Part shown: piece after piece, positions 47,652-59,993 of the stretch
Numbering within the stretch: the first letter of the stretch is position 1
Layout of the letters: each line of letters starts with the position of its first letter
NCBI GenBank assembly: GCA_037975125.1
Contig: JAJQOW010000023.1
Span: forward strand, 1,349,001 to 1,413,000
Length of the DNA: 64,000 nt
Direction: 5' to 3'
From: Latrodectus hesperus
Taxonomy: Eukaryota > Arthropoda > Arachnida > Araneae > Theridiidae
Notes under the pieces: model-generated
What the model was told of the DNA's origin: nothing
Seen by the model: only the letters and a program-made list of their open reading frames with translations
The model's database searches: none
Translations under genes and position numbers: made by a program

Positions 47652-47807
47652 CTTTTAAATAATATGGAAATATTTCTTGATGAAGAAGAAAACACTATAT
47701 GATGCTTAAAACAAAATATTGTAAGGTTTGAGGCGAAAATCGTTAACGTAAAATCTTCCTTACTTTGAGCGTTGCTTAAATATTTTGTTTGATAATCACA
47801 AAATATA

Positions 47808-47818
47808 CTATTTTATAG
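47808..47818 (-). promoter_or_regulatory. TATA-like site upstream of the 15-finger ZNF
   Basis: Minus-strand ctataaaatag about 160 bases before ATG 47651, in the only copy of this subfamily with both a normal start and an open frame. Inferred core promoter. Confidence 0.4.
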
Positions 47819-48711
47819 TTCAACTTATCTAGATATTTCAATAACGCAAATTGAGTTTAGTTGAAAAATACTCAAATTTACATTATATTAGAACATTTTT
47901 ATTTATATTTTTCAATTCCTTTATTTTTAATTGCTTAAATGCAGCCGATCAGACATCGACATTAGTGTATTTATTAATACATCATTAGAATTTTAAAATT
48001 AAACAGTACAATGGTCAACAAAGATGTTCAGATGTTAAGGCAAGATTATTATTTATAAATACTTTTATCAGAGCAGTTTCGAATGGAGTAAGCAAATGTC
48101 AAACGATTAATTCTTTTAGAAACTACTTCATCTAAATATTTCTGTTTCCACTTGGTTTAAATATACCAGCTTCATATTGTTGCAATTTAAGTTGCTTTAA
48201 GTTACAGATTTGATTTAAAAAATATAACTGATTCTTTACAAAGATATTGTTGATTTAAAGGCTCTGAATAATATTTAAATCTAATATCCCAGCAAAATAT
48301 TGGTGATAAAGAGTAACAAAATTTCTTATTAAATAATCTCTATTGTACTAAAATATGGTATTCATATTCCAAATCTAATTTTTTTCTGATCGAAGTTTTT
48401 CAGTTTACACAGATACTTATTTGTAAGTGGCAAATGTGTAAATTAATCACTTGTGAAAGGCAAAGATTAGACTCAAATACCAAATAGCTGAACTGGAAAA
48501 AAATGAAAAAGAAAGTAAATATATAATATTTCAATGCAGCAGGTAATAAAATATAGCTTTTGTGAATATTTTATTGGATTTTTGATATCAAACCGTGTGT
48601 TAATGGTACGTGAGCAAAGATATTTGTAATAAATTCATAAATGAGCAGGGTTGCAATAAAAATGAAGTTAATTCATTGTTAATCCAAATAGGTAGTGCAA
48701 ATAGTAAACAG

Positions 48712-48722
48712 GTTTACTGGCA
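48712..48722 (+). repeat. Target-site duplication, left
   Basis: gtttactggca, repeated at 49301-49311. The empty site in copy A near 6820 reads gtttacaggca. Confidence 0.75.
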
Positions 48723-49300
48723 GTGGTTAAAGAATCACTCCGCTAATCGCTTGAGAGCGTAGGAGTGTGAGTTCGATTCCCACAGTGGCCCTGGGTGTTT
48801 TCTTCGTTATTCTTCTGTGGTTGTACATCTGTCATTGTGCTATTTGTCCTATTATCGACGAAGACTTACAAGTGGATCTCAAGAACCAAGCTTACAAGTC
48901 TGAATATATGTAATGTAATAAAATAAATAAATAGCAAGTGAATACAGTTGATCATCGTCAATTTTGTATATATACTGACAGCATGAGTGTATTGGAAGCA
49001 TTGAGAAACAATAGTTTTACTCGCCATCCTGTTGTGTCAAAGATTTTTAGAGCATTAGATACCCTTGCTGGCAAGGGATATGATATTATATTTTGTTGGA
49101 TACCAAGTCACGTAGGTCTTGATGGAAATGAGAGAGCGGACGCAGCAGCAAAGGCTGCATCAGATCCAATATTACCATCGGTTCCTCTCTCAGATATGAG
49201 AAAGGCTATAAAAAGTTTTATATATGGTCTATGGCAGGAATCATGGAACTTACAGGTCGTCAACAAATTACATACCAATTACATGTAATAAGTAAATAAT
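48723..49300 (+). mobile_element. Composite retro-insertion: SINE head plus RNase H fragment
   Basis: A 578-base insertion is bracketed by 11-base duplications. Its first part (48716-48933) resembles a tRNA-Ser-like SINE: an A-box-like tggcagtggtt that partly overlaps the target, a ctccgctaatc anticodon-loop-like stretch and a B-box gagttcgattccc. A body and an AATAAA-rich tail follow. The second part (48934-49290) is a clean open RNase H fragment of the jockey-like family seen at 25015 (IYTDSMSVLEALRNN, SHVGLDGNERADAAAK). It ends with another AT-rich tail. Confidence 0.7.
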
Positions 49301-49311
49301 GTTTACTGGCA
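49301..49311 (+). repeat. Target-site duplication, right
   Basis: gtttactggca, identical to 48712-48722. Confidence 0.75.
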
Positions 49312-50408
49312 AAAAGGCAATTTAGTTCACGGAATCGAAAGAATTATTAGCAATGATATTTTATGGATTTCTTTATCTTCTTTATTCATCCTCAGTAATC
49401 TTTGATAGAAGGATGATATTGAGTTTATTTCAAATATAAAAAACTACTGTTACAATTTTTTTTACTTTATAACTGTTATTAAATAGAAAGGAAAATTGTG
49501 CATGGTACATTCAGACTACTATAATTAATCTTTTCATTTTCGTACTAAACACTAGTGACTGGTTAGGATTCGTATGGCAATTGAATTGTAAATTTTGCTA
49601 TCTTCTGAATTTGCCTTGAGACATCTTTCTTAGGCTGTGTATATCAATTATTATTGTTCAATCTTAAGAAAATTATATTGATTTTTTAAACGATGTTGCT
49701 TTTATACATAATCTGTAGTGAGAGAAGTACATATATTTTAATAAAGTTATTCCTTTAAATTCCACACTAAATATTAAATTACTCTCATATAGGACATTTA
49801 GCAAGCACCATATGACTGAATTAATAATTTCATTTTGAAATAAAAATGCAATTAAATATATATTTTCAGTTTTAAATTTATTTAATCTAATTTCATGGAA
49901 TATAATATCCCAGCCTATAACAGATTGCATATTTGTTGAAGAACATTTTAAATTTTCTTGATTTGGAATTGTCGTTTAACACTTCTTTAAATACAGTATT
50001 TCTACATTTATTTACCTACTAAAATAACGATAAAAGAAGCTAATTAAATATACTACAGGCTTAGTTCTTACTCATTAATGTTATCGAATAACAGTTCAAT
50101 CAACTTTTTTAACTTATTTTTTTCCCTTAAATTAATGTATTCTCAGGTGATATTTGCTACTAATTATGTAAATTGATAAAAAACAGAAATCAATCATTAC
50201 AAACCAGTTACGATATCTTAAGTATTGATCAAAATTTCTACATTTACAAAAGAAAAAGAATTTGAACAGGAAAAAATGTCAGATAAACAAAAAAATAATT
50301 ATGCCTTAAAACTTGCTTATTTAGTTTTTAAATAATAACTACATCATTCAAATATGTTTTTTATTATAGTCCAGATTTTTTCTAACAGTTTACATTGATA
50401 TCTTTCAC

Positions 50409-50424
50409 GCGCGCGCGCTCGCGA
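50409..50424. repeat. Short alternating CG run
   Basis: cgcgcgcgctcgcg stands in very AT-rich DNA. Such alternating runs can adopt Z-DNA, but function here is unknown. Confidence 0.6.
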
Positions 50425-50549
50425 TAAATAATGTTATTTTTTCAAGATATCGAAATTTTTATGAGAATGGACAAATGAATCTTCAGCAACACTTTTTCTG
50501 TAAAATGTGATTTTAATTTGAGAGTAGCCCTTACAATATATATATTACA

Positions 50550-51806
50550 CAGGGAGACAAATTATACTGTCAACAAAATAATACTGCTTTTGATTGGTTT
50601 AACTCATGTCCACACATTTATAATAATTTAATTTGGTTAAGAAATCTTAATGTTAGTAAAACAAATAGGTAGCTTTAATATCATTGTTTGAAATAATATG
50701 CCAAACCAACGACGATAAATAATTGCTTTATTTGATTAAAGCAAATTCAGATTGCCAGAAAGCTGAATGTTCAGAAAAATGGTATCGCGTAGTATAAAAC
50801 GTTTTTTGGAGCTTGGCCATGATGGTGATAGACCCAGAAAACCAATAAAAGAAGTGTGAATTCAATTTAAACTCTCAAAATTATCAAGAAAACCTCTAAC
50901 CGAAATCCAAGAAACTCAATGGGATGCACAGTTAAAGAAATACTAGTTAAGAGAGAATCTGTTAGACAAACTTCAAAAAAGAACTTGAATTTAGGCATAA
51001 TAAACTATGAAAAACACAAAAACTAACTGAGCAAAATAAGTGTAAGCGGTTGCAAAGATGTCGAGCTCTCTTTCGAAATACCGCAAAAGGCGCATGGAAG
51101 CATTTCATCTTCATGGACGAAAAATATTTCACATATGAACAATCCTATAATCGACAAAATGACCGTTACTGTTCATCCGATCGTCCTGGAACTTCTACAA
51201 GAGTAGAACATCGGCAGGTACCACAGTCAGATATGGTTTGGGGAGGCATTTGTGAATCAGGAAAAACTCCTTTGGTTTTCATAGATGAAGTCTTCAAAAT
51301 GAACAAGACCATGTACTGCAATGAGATTTTACATTCGGTTTTACTTCTTTGGGCCCAAAAACATTTTAAAAACAGCATCTGGTCACTTCAACAAGAATCA
51401 GCCCCTTTTCATAGAGCAAAGGCAACGCAACACTGGTGTCAAAAAATCTTCCAGATTTCATTCCTGTGGGAATGTGCCCCCCTATTAGCTCGACTTACAC
51501 GCAATTGACTATAGTGCTTGGTCTATTCTGTAATCAAGGGTATGTTCTAAACCACGTCGAAGTTTGGAGGCCCTAAAGGCTCGTCTTAAGAAGGAATGAG
51601 CTAAACTAACGCCTGATGAACTACGGCCCATTGCAGAAAATTTTACGTGAAGTTTAGGACTTTGTATCGATGGCATTTTGAAAATACTTAAATGTATTGT
51701 ATCTATATAATAAATGACTTGAGTAAAGTTAGCTTTTTAAAAATAAATTCCATGTTTTTAGTTCAATACAATATTTTTTTGTCAACAAGATAAAGTTATC
51801 ACCCTG
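50550..51806 (+). mobile_element. Mariner-like transposon with both terminal repeats, inactive
   Basis: The left end reads cagggagacaaattatactg and the right end, on the opposite strand, cagggtgataactttatctt. Both continue into a gtcaacaa or gttgacaa segment, giving imperfect inverted repeats of about 33 bases, with TA at or close to the ends. The length of about 1.26 kb fits the family. Inside, a broken helix-turn-helix part can be traced (about 50700-50900: KRFLELGHDGDRPRKP). The catalytic part in 51050-51508 shows FMDEKYFTYE, VWGGICESGKTPLVF and QQESAPFHRAKATQHW. Beyond that a frameshift blurs the third Asp region (the motif is intact in 38009-38775). Stops make it inactive. Confidence 0.85.
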
Positions 51807-53083
51807 TATTTATTATATTATCTTTGCACTATCGCTTTTAGTTAATAAATAAGATGCATTAAAATAATTAAAAATTATTTTTATATGAATATTATGTAAT
51901 GATTTTTTAGAAGAGTTTTTAATATTAAAGAATATAATTTAAACTTCTTTCGTTATTTTGTTTTTTATATTTATTATTAATATTATTTGAATTAAGAGTA
52001 TTTATATATTACGTCATATATAAATGAACAACTTAAAGTTTAAAATTCAATATTTTTTGTACCTTAATTCTAATAATTATAGTAAAAATAATTATATTTA
52101 AATATATATAATTATAATAAAAATAATTATAGTAAAAACATAAAATTACATGTTTTATTTTTCTTTTTAATTCCTTTTTGGGGAAACAGTACTTGAAAAG
52201 TATATAGAAAAACTGAGTTATAAAAATGTTAGCGAAAATACCAAAATTTAAATAGAATGCAGACTTTCATCTACATTCCATTTAAAATTTTAAAACAGAG
52301 CATTCTTAAGTTTTCTTGATTGGGAAATTTATTTATCTTCTTTTCCACAAGCACAGCATTTCTAGATTTATTTAGTGACTAAAATTATGATAAAAGTAGC
52401 TAATCAATTTCACTACTGGCTTTACTCTCACTCATTTATATAATCGAATGACAGTTAATACAGTTTTTAGCATACTCTCTCTTAGTTTCCTTAAACTAAT
52501 AGATTTCCTTGAGTATTAGCTAATAATTCTTATAAATGATAAAAATGAACTGACGTCAATCATTAAAAACCAGCTAAAATTTTAAACTTTTGAGGATGAT
52601 ATGACTGTGGAAGTGTAACTAAAACTATGCGGAAAAATGTAGACCTTGTCTGGTGTGAAGTTTTTACCTTATATCTAAATCGGTTGTGTATCCATTGCTA
52701 TACTGCGTGCTGTAGTACTCCTCAAGACCGTGAGAATTGTTTGTTGGTTGCGTTTGGTGTGCATTTGAACACAGAGGAAGTGTAAAGTGCTTTCTACATC
52801 TATCCTAACTATTATTTGTACTTTTCTTAATTATTATGAGGCATTTGTTCTATGGTGTTTTTTATGTAATGATATACCAAATCTATACTTCTAAAACGAC
52901 ATTTTAAAAAGATTTGAAGTTCCCAAGGCTCACAGCACAAATGTAATTAGGTCCTATGGTTATTAATTGTTTTTTAATGCAATGTTTATATTTGCAAACG
53001 AATTATGATTTTAGTCTAAAGTCGCACAAAAGGGATGGAGAAGCACATATTGACCAATCGGTAAAGACTGGGGCTCTTTTACA
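51040..53083 (+). repeat. Duplication copy E2 (partner 38009-40048)
   Basis: Starts inside the mariner transposase and continues through its right terminal repeat and flank. At about 52270-52600 it contains the same relic of a ZNF-unit distal 5' flank. The partner is more truncated on the left, where it joins the RT active-site region. Confidence 0.8.
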
Positions 53084-53560
53084 ACATTGTATATGTGAGA
53101 CATTTGTAGTTAGGAGTTTTTACTGCTTCTAGAGACTAACTGCTAATCCTAATAATTGGGTCGACCTGTAGGTTATGTAGTTTTAATCCGGATAATACTG
53201 CATTTGTTAATTGGTATGGTAAGTGTTGCTCAGTTCACCAAATATTTAAGGCTGTTGTGGCTAGCCGTCCATTGGTTTCAATAAATGCTTTCTAGTTATA
53301 CATATAACTCTTATTATGAAGTCGGCAATGACGTCAGTACATTTGACTTCTGGGTGTGTATACATGCTGAGAAAATCATTCGCTATTATTACCCTTAGTA
53401 CTGGTCCAAGTCAATAAAGATCATTGAAGAAAGCCTTTACAGATTTCTTTTGCCTCCGATGCAGAACCGAAGTCATTGCACATTTCGTTTGCACGAACAA
53501 AGCCTAGTTAACTTAATAATTGTAAGTGAGCACTCATGTCTAAACTCTTAGTGTTAATCT
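53084..53560. other. Less AT-rich block, possibly a solo LTR
   Basis: The block contains tatttaag (53243-53250) and aataaa (53280-53285) in a 450-base stretch richer in G and C than both sides, and begins near tgtagttagg. I could not define matching TG...CA ends or a target duplication, so an LTR is only a possibility. Confidence 0.2.
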
Positions 53561-56500
53561 CTTCCTAATTGACATAATTTAAATCACATCTTATGTCTAA
53601 TGATAACAGTATATAATGGTAGAAAATTCATTGGGAATAATAATAAAATTTCTGTAATGCATGTTTATTTCCATCTGTATTTGACGATACATACATTACA
53701 ATACAAAAATATCACAAGATTTAACAACATAAACTTGCTTTTTGCAAGAAACAGCCTTCAGCTGTGTCAAGTTACTATTTTAATAAAATATTTTCAAAAT
53801 ATATACTTGCGATGAAGTTGGATTCTTTATTTTTTGCTGACCATTTTCTTGTCTTCAATGGAACTTCTAAATACCATCAGAAAATTTTAAATTAGTTTCC
53901 AAACTGTGCGAGAAAAAATCTGGAATGTGATTGCTAATAATGATATCAAAATAAATCGGAATAAGATAGCTTGCTATTACTTATAATTTTAAACGAAAAC
54001 TTTTCACAGTGAATTACATATTTAGGGATATAACTATTTAACGTAACAATTCCAATAAAATTTGCTTTGCATACTTGATTCATGTTTCAGATGGAAAAAA
54101 ACATGGATATTTTAAAATACCAAGGCAGTGGGAAGGCTTATTAATGTTAAAGGAAATTTGTTAATTGAAATTTGAATACTGAGGTAGACAATTTTGGTTT
54201 GACTAACTATCCTTTAGATACGACAGATTGAATATTTTTTCCTGATTTCAAAAACTAATACATTTCTCGTAGGACGATAAAAAATGATAAGACATCTGCA
54301 TGAGTATAAATTCAATGACTCTTTTCAATGAGCCTTAAAACAAACTCATGTTTGTCAGCTAAGATGATAAGCCATTTAAATAAATCATCATTATCAGTAA
54401 AGAAAAGTTTTGTCTCCACTCTGAAGAGCCCATCAGAATCAAGATAAATAACAAAGTTCCTGTGGAAAGAAACGATGAATGTTTCATGGCACGGAAAAGA
54501 GTGTCTTACAAAAGTCTGAAAGAAAAAGAGAATTTTGAGCTGAGATTTGCCGAGCTCTTCTTAACTGAGATTTCCTTAAGCACTACATCATCCATTGTAA
54601 TAACAGCTATTCAACCAATTTATACTGCACGTGGAAGCATTATAGCTGACGGTGTCTATATTATTCTGCATAGTTTTAATTTAATCTCTTGCTAATTAGG
54701 GAACCTTGAGTATCATCATAGAGAGGACTTCAAAATTTCAAAGCACCGTATACTATACATTGACCAAATTAGCAAAGAATTCAGCGATGACAGCTACTAA
54801 ATGTTCTGTGAACAGTTGTGATGTAAAGCAAATTATTATTATCTCTAATTGTAGTATATATCATTATTAATACTATTAGTAACTCTAATTGTGGTTTCTT
54901 TCTTTAAGAATCCATATCAACACAATGGAATTTATAGCAACGATACTGGTTTTTCAGATAGTTATAACACGAATGCAGTAGTATAAGTCTAAACTTCTAC
55001 ATCGATCCATCGCGAGTTCTACTTCAGGTTGCAAGAATTGTTTTATTAATTGGGAAATTCGAATCAAACTTTGTTTGAATTGGCATTGTTCAGAGTTACG
55101 ATGCCACTTTCAAGTATTGCATGAACTGTCATGCTGTTGAGCAGGTAGCATCTGCGAACCGCTAAGACTCATTCTGTATCTTGGGTTGAGTGCTAGAGGT
55201 TTTCTAGGTATCAGCTTTTTTGCAAATGAATATGGTCGCTTTCCAACATAGTGCCAATTGAGAGAATATGACCACAATCGAGAGATCAGACGAACATTGT
55301 TACATTCTTCAAGGAGATTTTGTGAAAGATGCCAATGAAAGATTTAGTTTCATCATTGTAAGCTCTAAATAAGAATATATAGTTCTTCAAACATACAGAG
55401 AACTATGAGTGCCAGACTTAATTTAAAAGCAAAAGATATAAACAGCATTTATTCCAATGCAGAAACCAACAATAAATGCTTATTTTCCGACCAATTTCAT
55501 TAAGAATTCAGATTTAGTATTTGGATTTTTAAAAATAGGATTAATGAATTTGGCTTTCAATTAATCGCATTCAATTATTTCTTTCATATAACGACCAATG
55601 TTATTGAAAATCTGTGTATGAACTACAAAACAGGTTTTTCCCTTTCAAATGCAAAAATTTTTCTCTTGACTGTTAAGCATTAGTAATTTATTCAATTTTA
55701 TAAAAGAATAATTAGTAATTTGATTCGTTTGGTCATATTTAAATCCCTCTATGTTTTTAAAACTCGGTAATATTTGGTTTTGATTTTAAATATGTAAACA
55801 ATTGAAATAGCATTAAAATTAATATTAAGGGAGACAACTAAATAATAAATATTAAAGAGAAATCTGAATGATTTTAAAATAAATAAAAAATGAGATCAAG
55901 CCAACATTGTTATTTCTAAATACATCGGTCGCAAAATTTTAGATAGTTACGATGTCGTCGAAAATACTTGTTTATAATTTCTTTATGTGAAAACAAAAGT
56001 ATAAACTCTGCATTTATTATTAAATATGTCAACTATACAACATGTTAATCTTATAAGTGAATAAAATACATTTTAAAAGTGTTATTGAATTTTTGCATTT
56101 TAAAACTATTTTAAAATGAACTATACAAAGAGAAATACCATTATTATTCTGTGAATTAATTTCTAAATTGACATTTAAAGATTTTTTTCTCAATCATTGC
56201 TCTCCTTCTCACAATTGATTTAAACCCAAAATATTAATAATTTTTTAATCAGCATATATTTATAAATGTAACTGCCATATATATTTTAATTAGAAATTGA
56301 ACTGCATATTGTAAAACATTATGGGAAGCACATTAATTTTGTTAAACTTGTATGTTTTTTACATTCTGAGGAAGATTTCTGTTATTTGCAAGCCATTATT
56401 ATGTATCAAAAATGAAAAAAAAAGACATAATGAAGTCAGATATTTCATTCCGATAGGCGAGTAAACAGAAACAGAAAATAAGTCACCCATTAGCCAACAG

Positions 56501-58799
56501 TTTTCCTACACACCACACTGAAGAATATCATTTCACTATTATTCACCTATAATATCTTTACTGCTAAATTCGTACTTTTAGTAAAAAAATTTGCTTTATT
56601 ATCTCACTGTAGTAAAACTTTCCTTAGATATTAAAAAAGAAATTAGCTGTTTAAAACAAAAAAGAATACATTCCTAATAAACAGAATCATCTAAAATGTA
56701 TATTATGCATTTGTTACAATAAAACTTCCACTTTATATTATTTATAATATATTTTATTCTTAACATAAATAAATTTTTTATTAGGAAAAGCAATTTATTA
56801 AGAAAAATAATGTATAATAGTCATTATAATTAAAAATGCAAACAGAAAAAATATTTACCTTCTTTATTCTCCACAAGTATAATAAAAATTCCTAAATATA
56901 CCACCTTTGCGAAAAAAATGCATATAGAAAATTATAGTTACTATTAAAATACATACTCTTTAACATACTAATTATGATTAAAAGATTAAATAAAAACATA
57001 TGTAAAAAATATAAGACACTATTTAAGACACAGAAACCATCGTAACAATCAAAAGAAAATTTTTTTAAAATTTTTCTAGATTTTAAATTAGTTCAAAGTA
57101 GAATTTGATTCTATCGTTCAGGATTTTCAGCATAATTTGTATATATATGGGTATTTTTTTGAACAGAAAAGATATTTTAGCATGAAACTTATTTTGTTAA
57201 TTATTCTTCGATGCATGTTTCTAAATTCTCGTAAAGTTTATGATGTTATACTCAAAAATGTTTGCTTCAGACGCACTTGTATTTGTCGATTTTTTTAATG
57301 CATCAAGAATCAGAATAAAACCATCGCTCTCAAACATTTCATGCTTTAACTATTCAAAATCTATTTTTTCCATGCTATAGAATCCATATACATATTGAAC
57401 ACCATTATTAGGTTCAGTTGGTTTTGTTTGTCATTCAAGGGTCTCGTCTTGCTTGCGAAGGCTAAATATACCTTAACCTATGGCATGAAGTATATTTCTA
57501 ACCACTATAAGCAAAAACATCATGGAAGTCGAACACGCAAAATGTTGAAATAAAAATTAATAACGCTAACCATTTGGCAACCATAATTCGATTAACCATT
57601 GAAAGTTAAAAACTGAACCATAATTTTTTCGACATTGTTATTTTTTTAACATTTCATAGATAACTTTGCTTTTAACAGTTTAGGATTTGCATTTCACAAT
57701 TAGTGATTCTGAAAGTAAACTCATTCACTTGTTTCAACTTTTCGTTAAATTTTTTAAGAGCCTTTGATTAAATTCAAGCATTTACTTATTTTTTAATATA
57801 AAGTAATAAATATTACCACTAAGCCTTTAGTTCAAGCCTTCTGCATTTATTTTGACAATATACCAAAAATGAACAATACAGGCATTCAATTCTCAAAAAC
57901 TCCTTGCCTTGATACAGTATACAAGTTAATATTAGGGAAATCCGACATTTTAAACCTGAAGAGGTGGTCTTCAGAAAAGTCTTGTTCTGATAGGGGTGTA
58001 GAGCTACCGCAGCCTTTCTTGTAAAATTGGGTATAGTTGTTTTTTTGCCAGAATCTTCCGCTCCTTATTCACAGAACTCTGAATCATATCCTAAACCAGT
58101 AGAAACAAATTCTGATTACCAATGCAGTAAGTAAATACATTCAATATATGATTACGTAAAAATGTTTTAACATTTTAAGAGGGTTGCAAAAAGACCTTTA
58201 AAGTGTCCAATTTTGGGTCAGACCAAATGGCTGAGTTTTCAAGTACATAGCAAAATATTGATACTTATTGCTTCAAGAAGTTTTACTTCACCACGAAAGG
58301 CAAAAATAAATTGTCGCTTTTATGAATGGAATCCAAAATTCCCACGATGGATACTCATAAAAGCACTCGTTTTCCAAAATAGTGAAATATTCCAGGAGAC
58401 AAGATGATAGATAAAAAATTAAATAACTTGGCCTCAATTTTAAAGAATTAGATTCTATGTGTTAGCCTGGATGCATCTATATTGGTTTTAAGCTTTCTAC
58501 AATATTACCTTCAAAAATAATTTTTTGGTATAATAAAATCATGTTTCTTGGAAAAATCCATGATGAGAATCTAAATTGCTTAAAACATTTATTGCCATAT
58601 TGCAAGTTGCTGTCTCCACCCTAGTAAAACTGCTTGATGTTGGTTTCGGAGAGTTTTCTAAGAACTAAAATCTATTTTCCGCGAATGTGACTAATACTTT
58701 GCTGCCAATAGCTTGTTGAGTCTACTGGTAAAATAAATACTTGCGCATTATTAACTAAAAATGTAATTTATAAGCATTCTACAGTTTCTTACTTTCAAA
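53561..58799. other. Gene-free AT-rich stretch
   Basis: More than 5 kb holds no ZNF, transposase or RT that I can recognise. The frames at 53600, 54462 (77 codons, MERNDECFMARKRV) and 58213 (64 codons) have no motif and no second copy. Slightly less AT-rich patches at about 54400-54700, 55000-55300 and 57410-57530 may be old transposon fragments. Confidence 0.45.
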
Positions 58800-59288
58800 C
58801 GGCAGAATACCTTTCAAGAATACCTTTCAAAAGGAAGAATTTGCAGCTCTTAATTATTGAAAAATTAAATACTACAATGTAATTATTTTCCGTTTATATA
58901 TGTTTTTACATCTTTAATCAATACATATAGAGAGAAAAATCACTGAGAATGTGGCTAAAATAAAATTTCTATACTATTTTTAGTAATAAAAAAAGTTAAA
59001 AGAAGAATAATGATATTCACACTGAAAAATACTTTAAAAAGTACAGAAATTACTTAGGAATTTTACCTTTACCAAATCTAAAATGCTATGCATGAATAAA
59101 ATTTTAAAGTTTCTTCAAGATGCACCACGAATCTTCACATGCCTTAAAAGCATGAATCTGTACATTTTGTCCGATTAGTTCTCTACAAATATCTTCAGTG
59201 ATTATATTTAGGATTGTTTGAGACTATTTGAATGTAACACATTGCTAGAAAGTTGTATGCTTTAGATACACGTTTAATTTCTTAATGC
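58800..59288. repeat. 3' flank of the last ZNF locus
   Basis: Aligns with 4220-4791 and 32960-33550 (shared aatactttcattgc-type flank, attgtttgagactatttg, aatgtaacacattgctagaa). No gene. Confidence 0.65.
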
Positions 59289-59993
59289 TTATATATATAC
59301 ATTTACAACTCTTATCAATGTGAAATTGCTTACGTTTCTTATGCAAATACTGTTAAAAATAGGTTTAGGCAGTAATTGAAAGGAAAGGGGCTTTGCGCAG
59401 CAATACATTCTATGTATCTTGAAGTTACTTTGATCAGAGAAAGCTCTATAACAAACGTCACATTTAGATGGTTTTTCGTTTGTGTGAGTTCTCAAGTGTC
59501 TCTTCAGACCTCCGCTTTGAATAAAATCCTTATTGCAAATATCACAATGAAATGCTTTTTCACCTCTATGCATCTTCAGGTGAAAAGTGAGGCTTCCTCT
59601 ATGCTTGAAAGCCCTATTGCAAATGTCACATTGAAATGGCCTCTCTTCCGTGTGCGTTCGCTGGTGATTATCGCTTTTAGTGATGAATCTAGAGTAAATG
59701 CGCGATTGCAAATTTCGCATCGGAATTTTTTTTTCATTTTCATGTAGCAGCAGATGTCTTTTCAAGTTCCCCTTTTGACTGAAAACTTTGTAGCAAATTT
59801 CACATTGAAATGCCTTCTCCTTAGTGTGTGTCAGTCGATGTGTCTTAAGATTTTCATTTCGGACAAAAACACGATTACAAATTTCGCGCTGAAATGATTT
59901 TTCACTTGAATGAGTTTTCAGATGCGCTTCGAAGTTACTCTGATTCAAAGACCTTTCGCAAATTTTATACGGAAACAAATTTTTGTCAGTCAT
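59289..59993 (-). pseudogene. C2H2 zinc-finger gene with compensating frameshifts
   Basis: ATG at 59993 (MTDKNLFPYKIC) opens 234 codons without a stop, but many fingers are damaged. Finger 1 has Cys to Tyr and is one residue short. Finger 2 has Cys to Arg (FQREIC). Finger 3 is intact (CEICYKVFSQKGNLKRH). The next finger is read out of frame: a nine-A run is one base longer than needed, and five bases (cgata) are added near the helix end, together +6, so the frame recovers after a non-finger stretch (IPMRNLQSRIYSRF). Then follow CDICNRAFKHRGSLTFH, CDICNKDFIQSGGLKRH and a last finger ending in Cys instead of His. The paralog's stop TAA is CAA here, adding about 26 residues. It is probably a pseudogene that happens to stay open. 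Confidence 0.75.

Larger units (their letters stand above)
47652..50210. repeat. 5' flank of the 15-finger ZNF, copy D
   Basis: Homologous to 5743-7601 with moderate divergence, interrupted by the insertion at 48723-49300. It extends past the point where copies A and B carry the retroelement tail, so it shows the uninterrupted ancestral flank. No gene of its own. Confidence 0.7.

Noticed and set aside
48716..48795. Possible tRNA-Ser gene
   Set aside because: A and B boxes and a GCTAATC loop are present, but a paired acceptor stem cannot be formed and the first bases belong to the target site. Better explained as a SINE head.
54462..54695. 77-codon frame MERNDECFMARKRV
   Set aside because: No homologous copy in the window and no motif. 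Length is within chance for this sequence.
57400..57530. Less AT-rich patch that might be a SINE
   Set aside because: No A/B boxes and no second copy found in the window.
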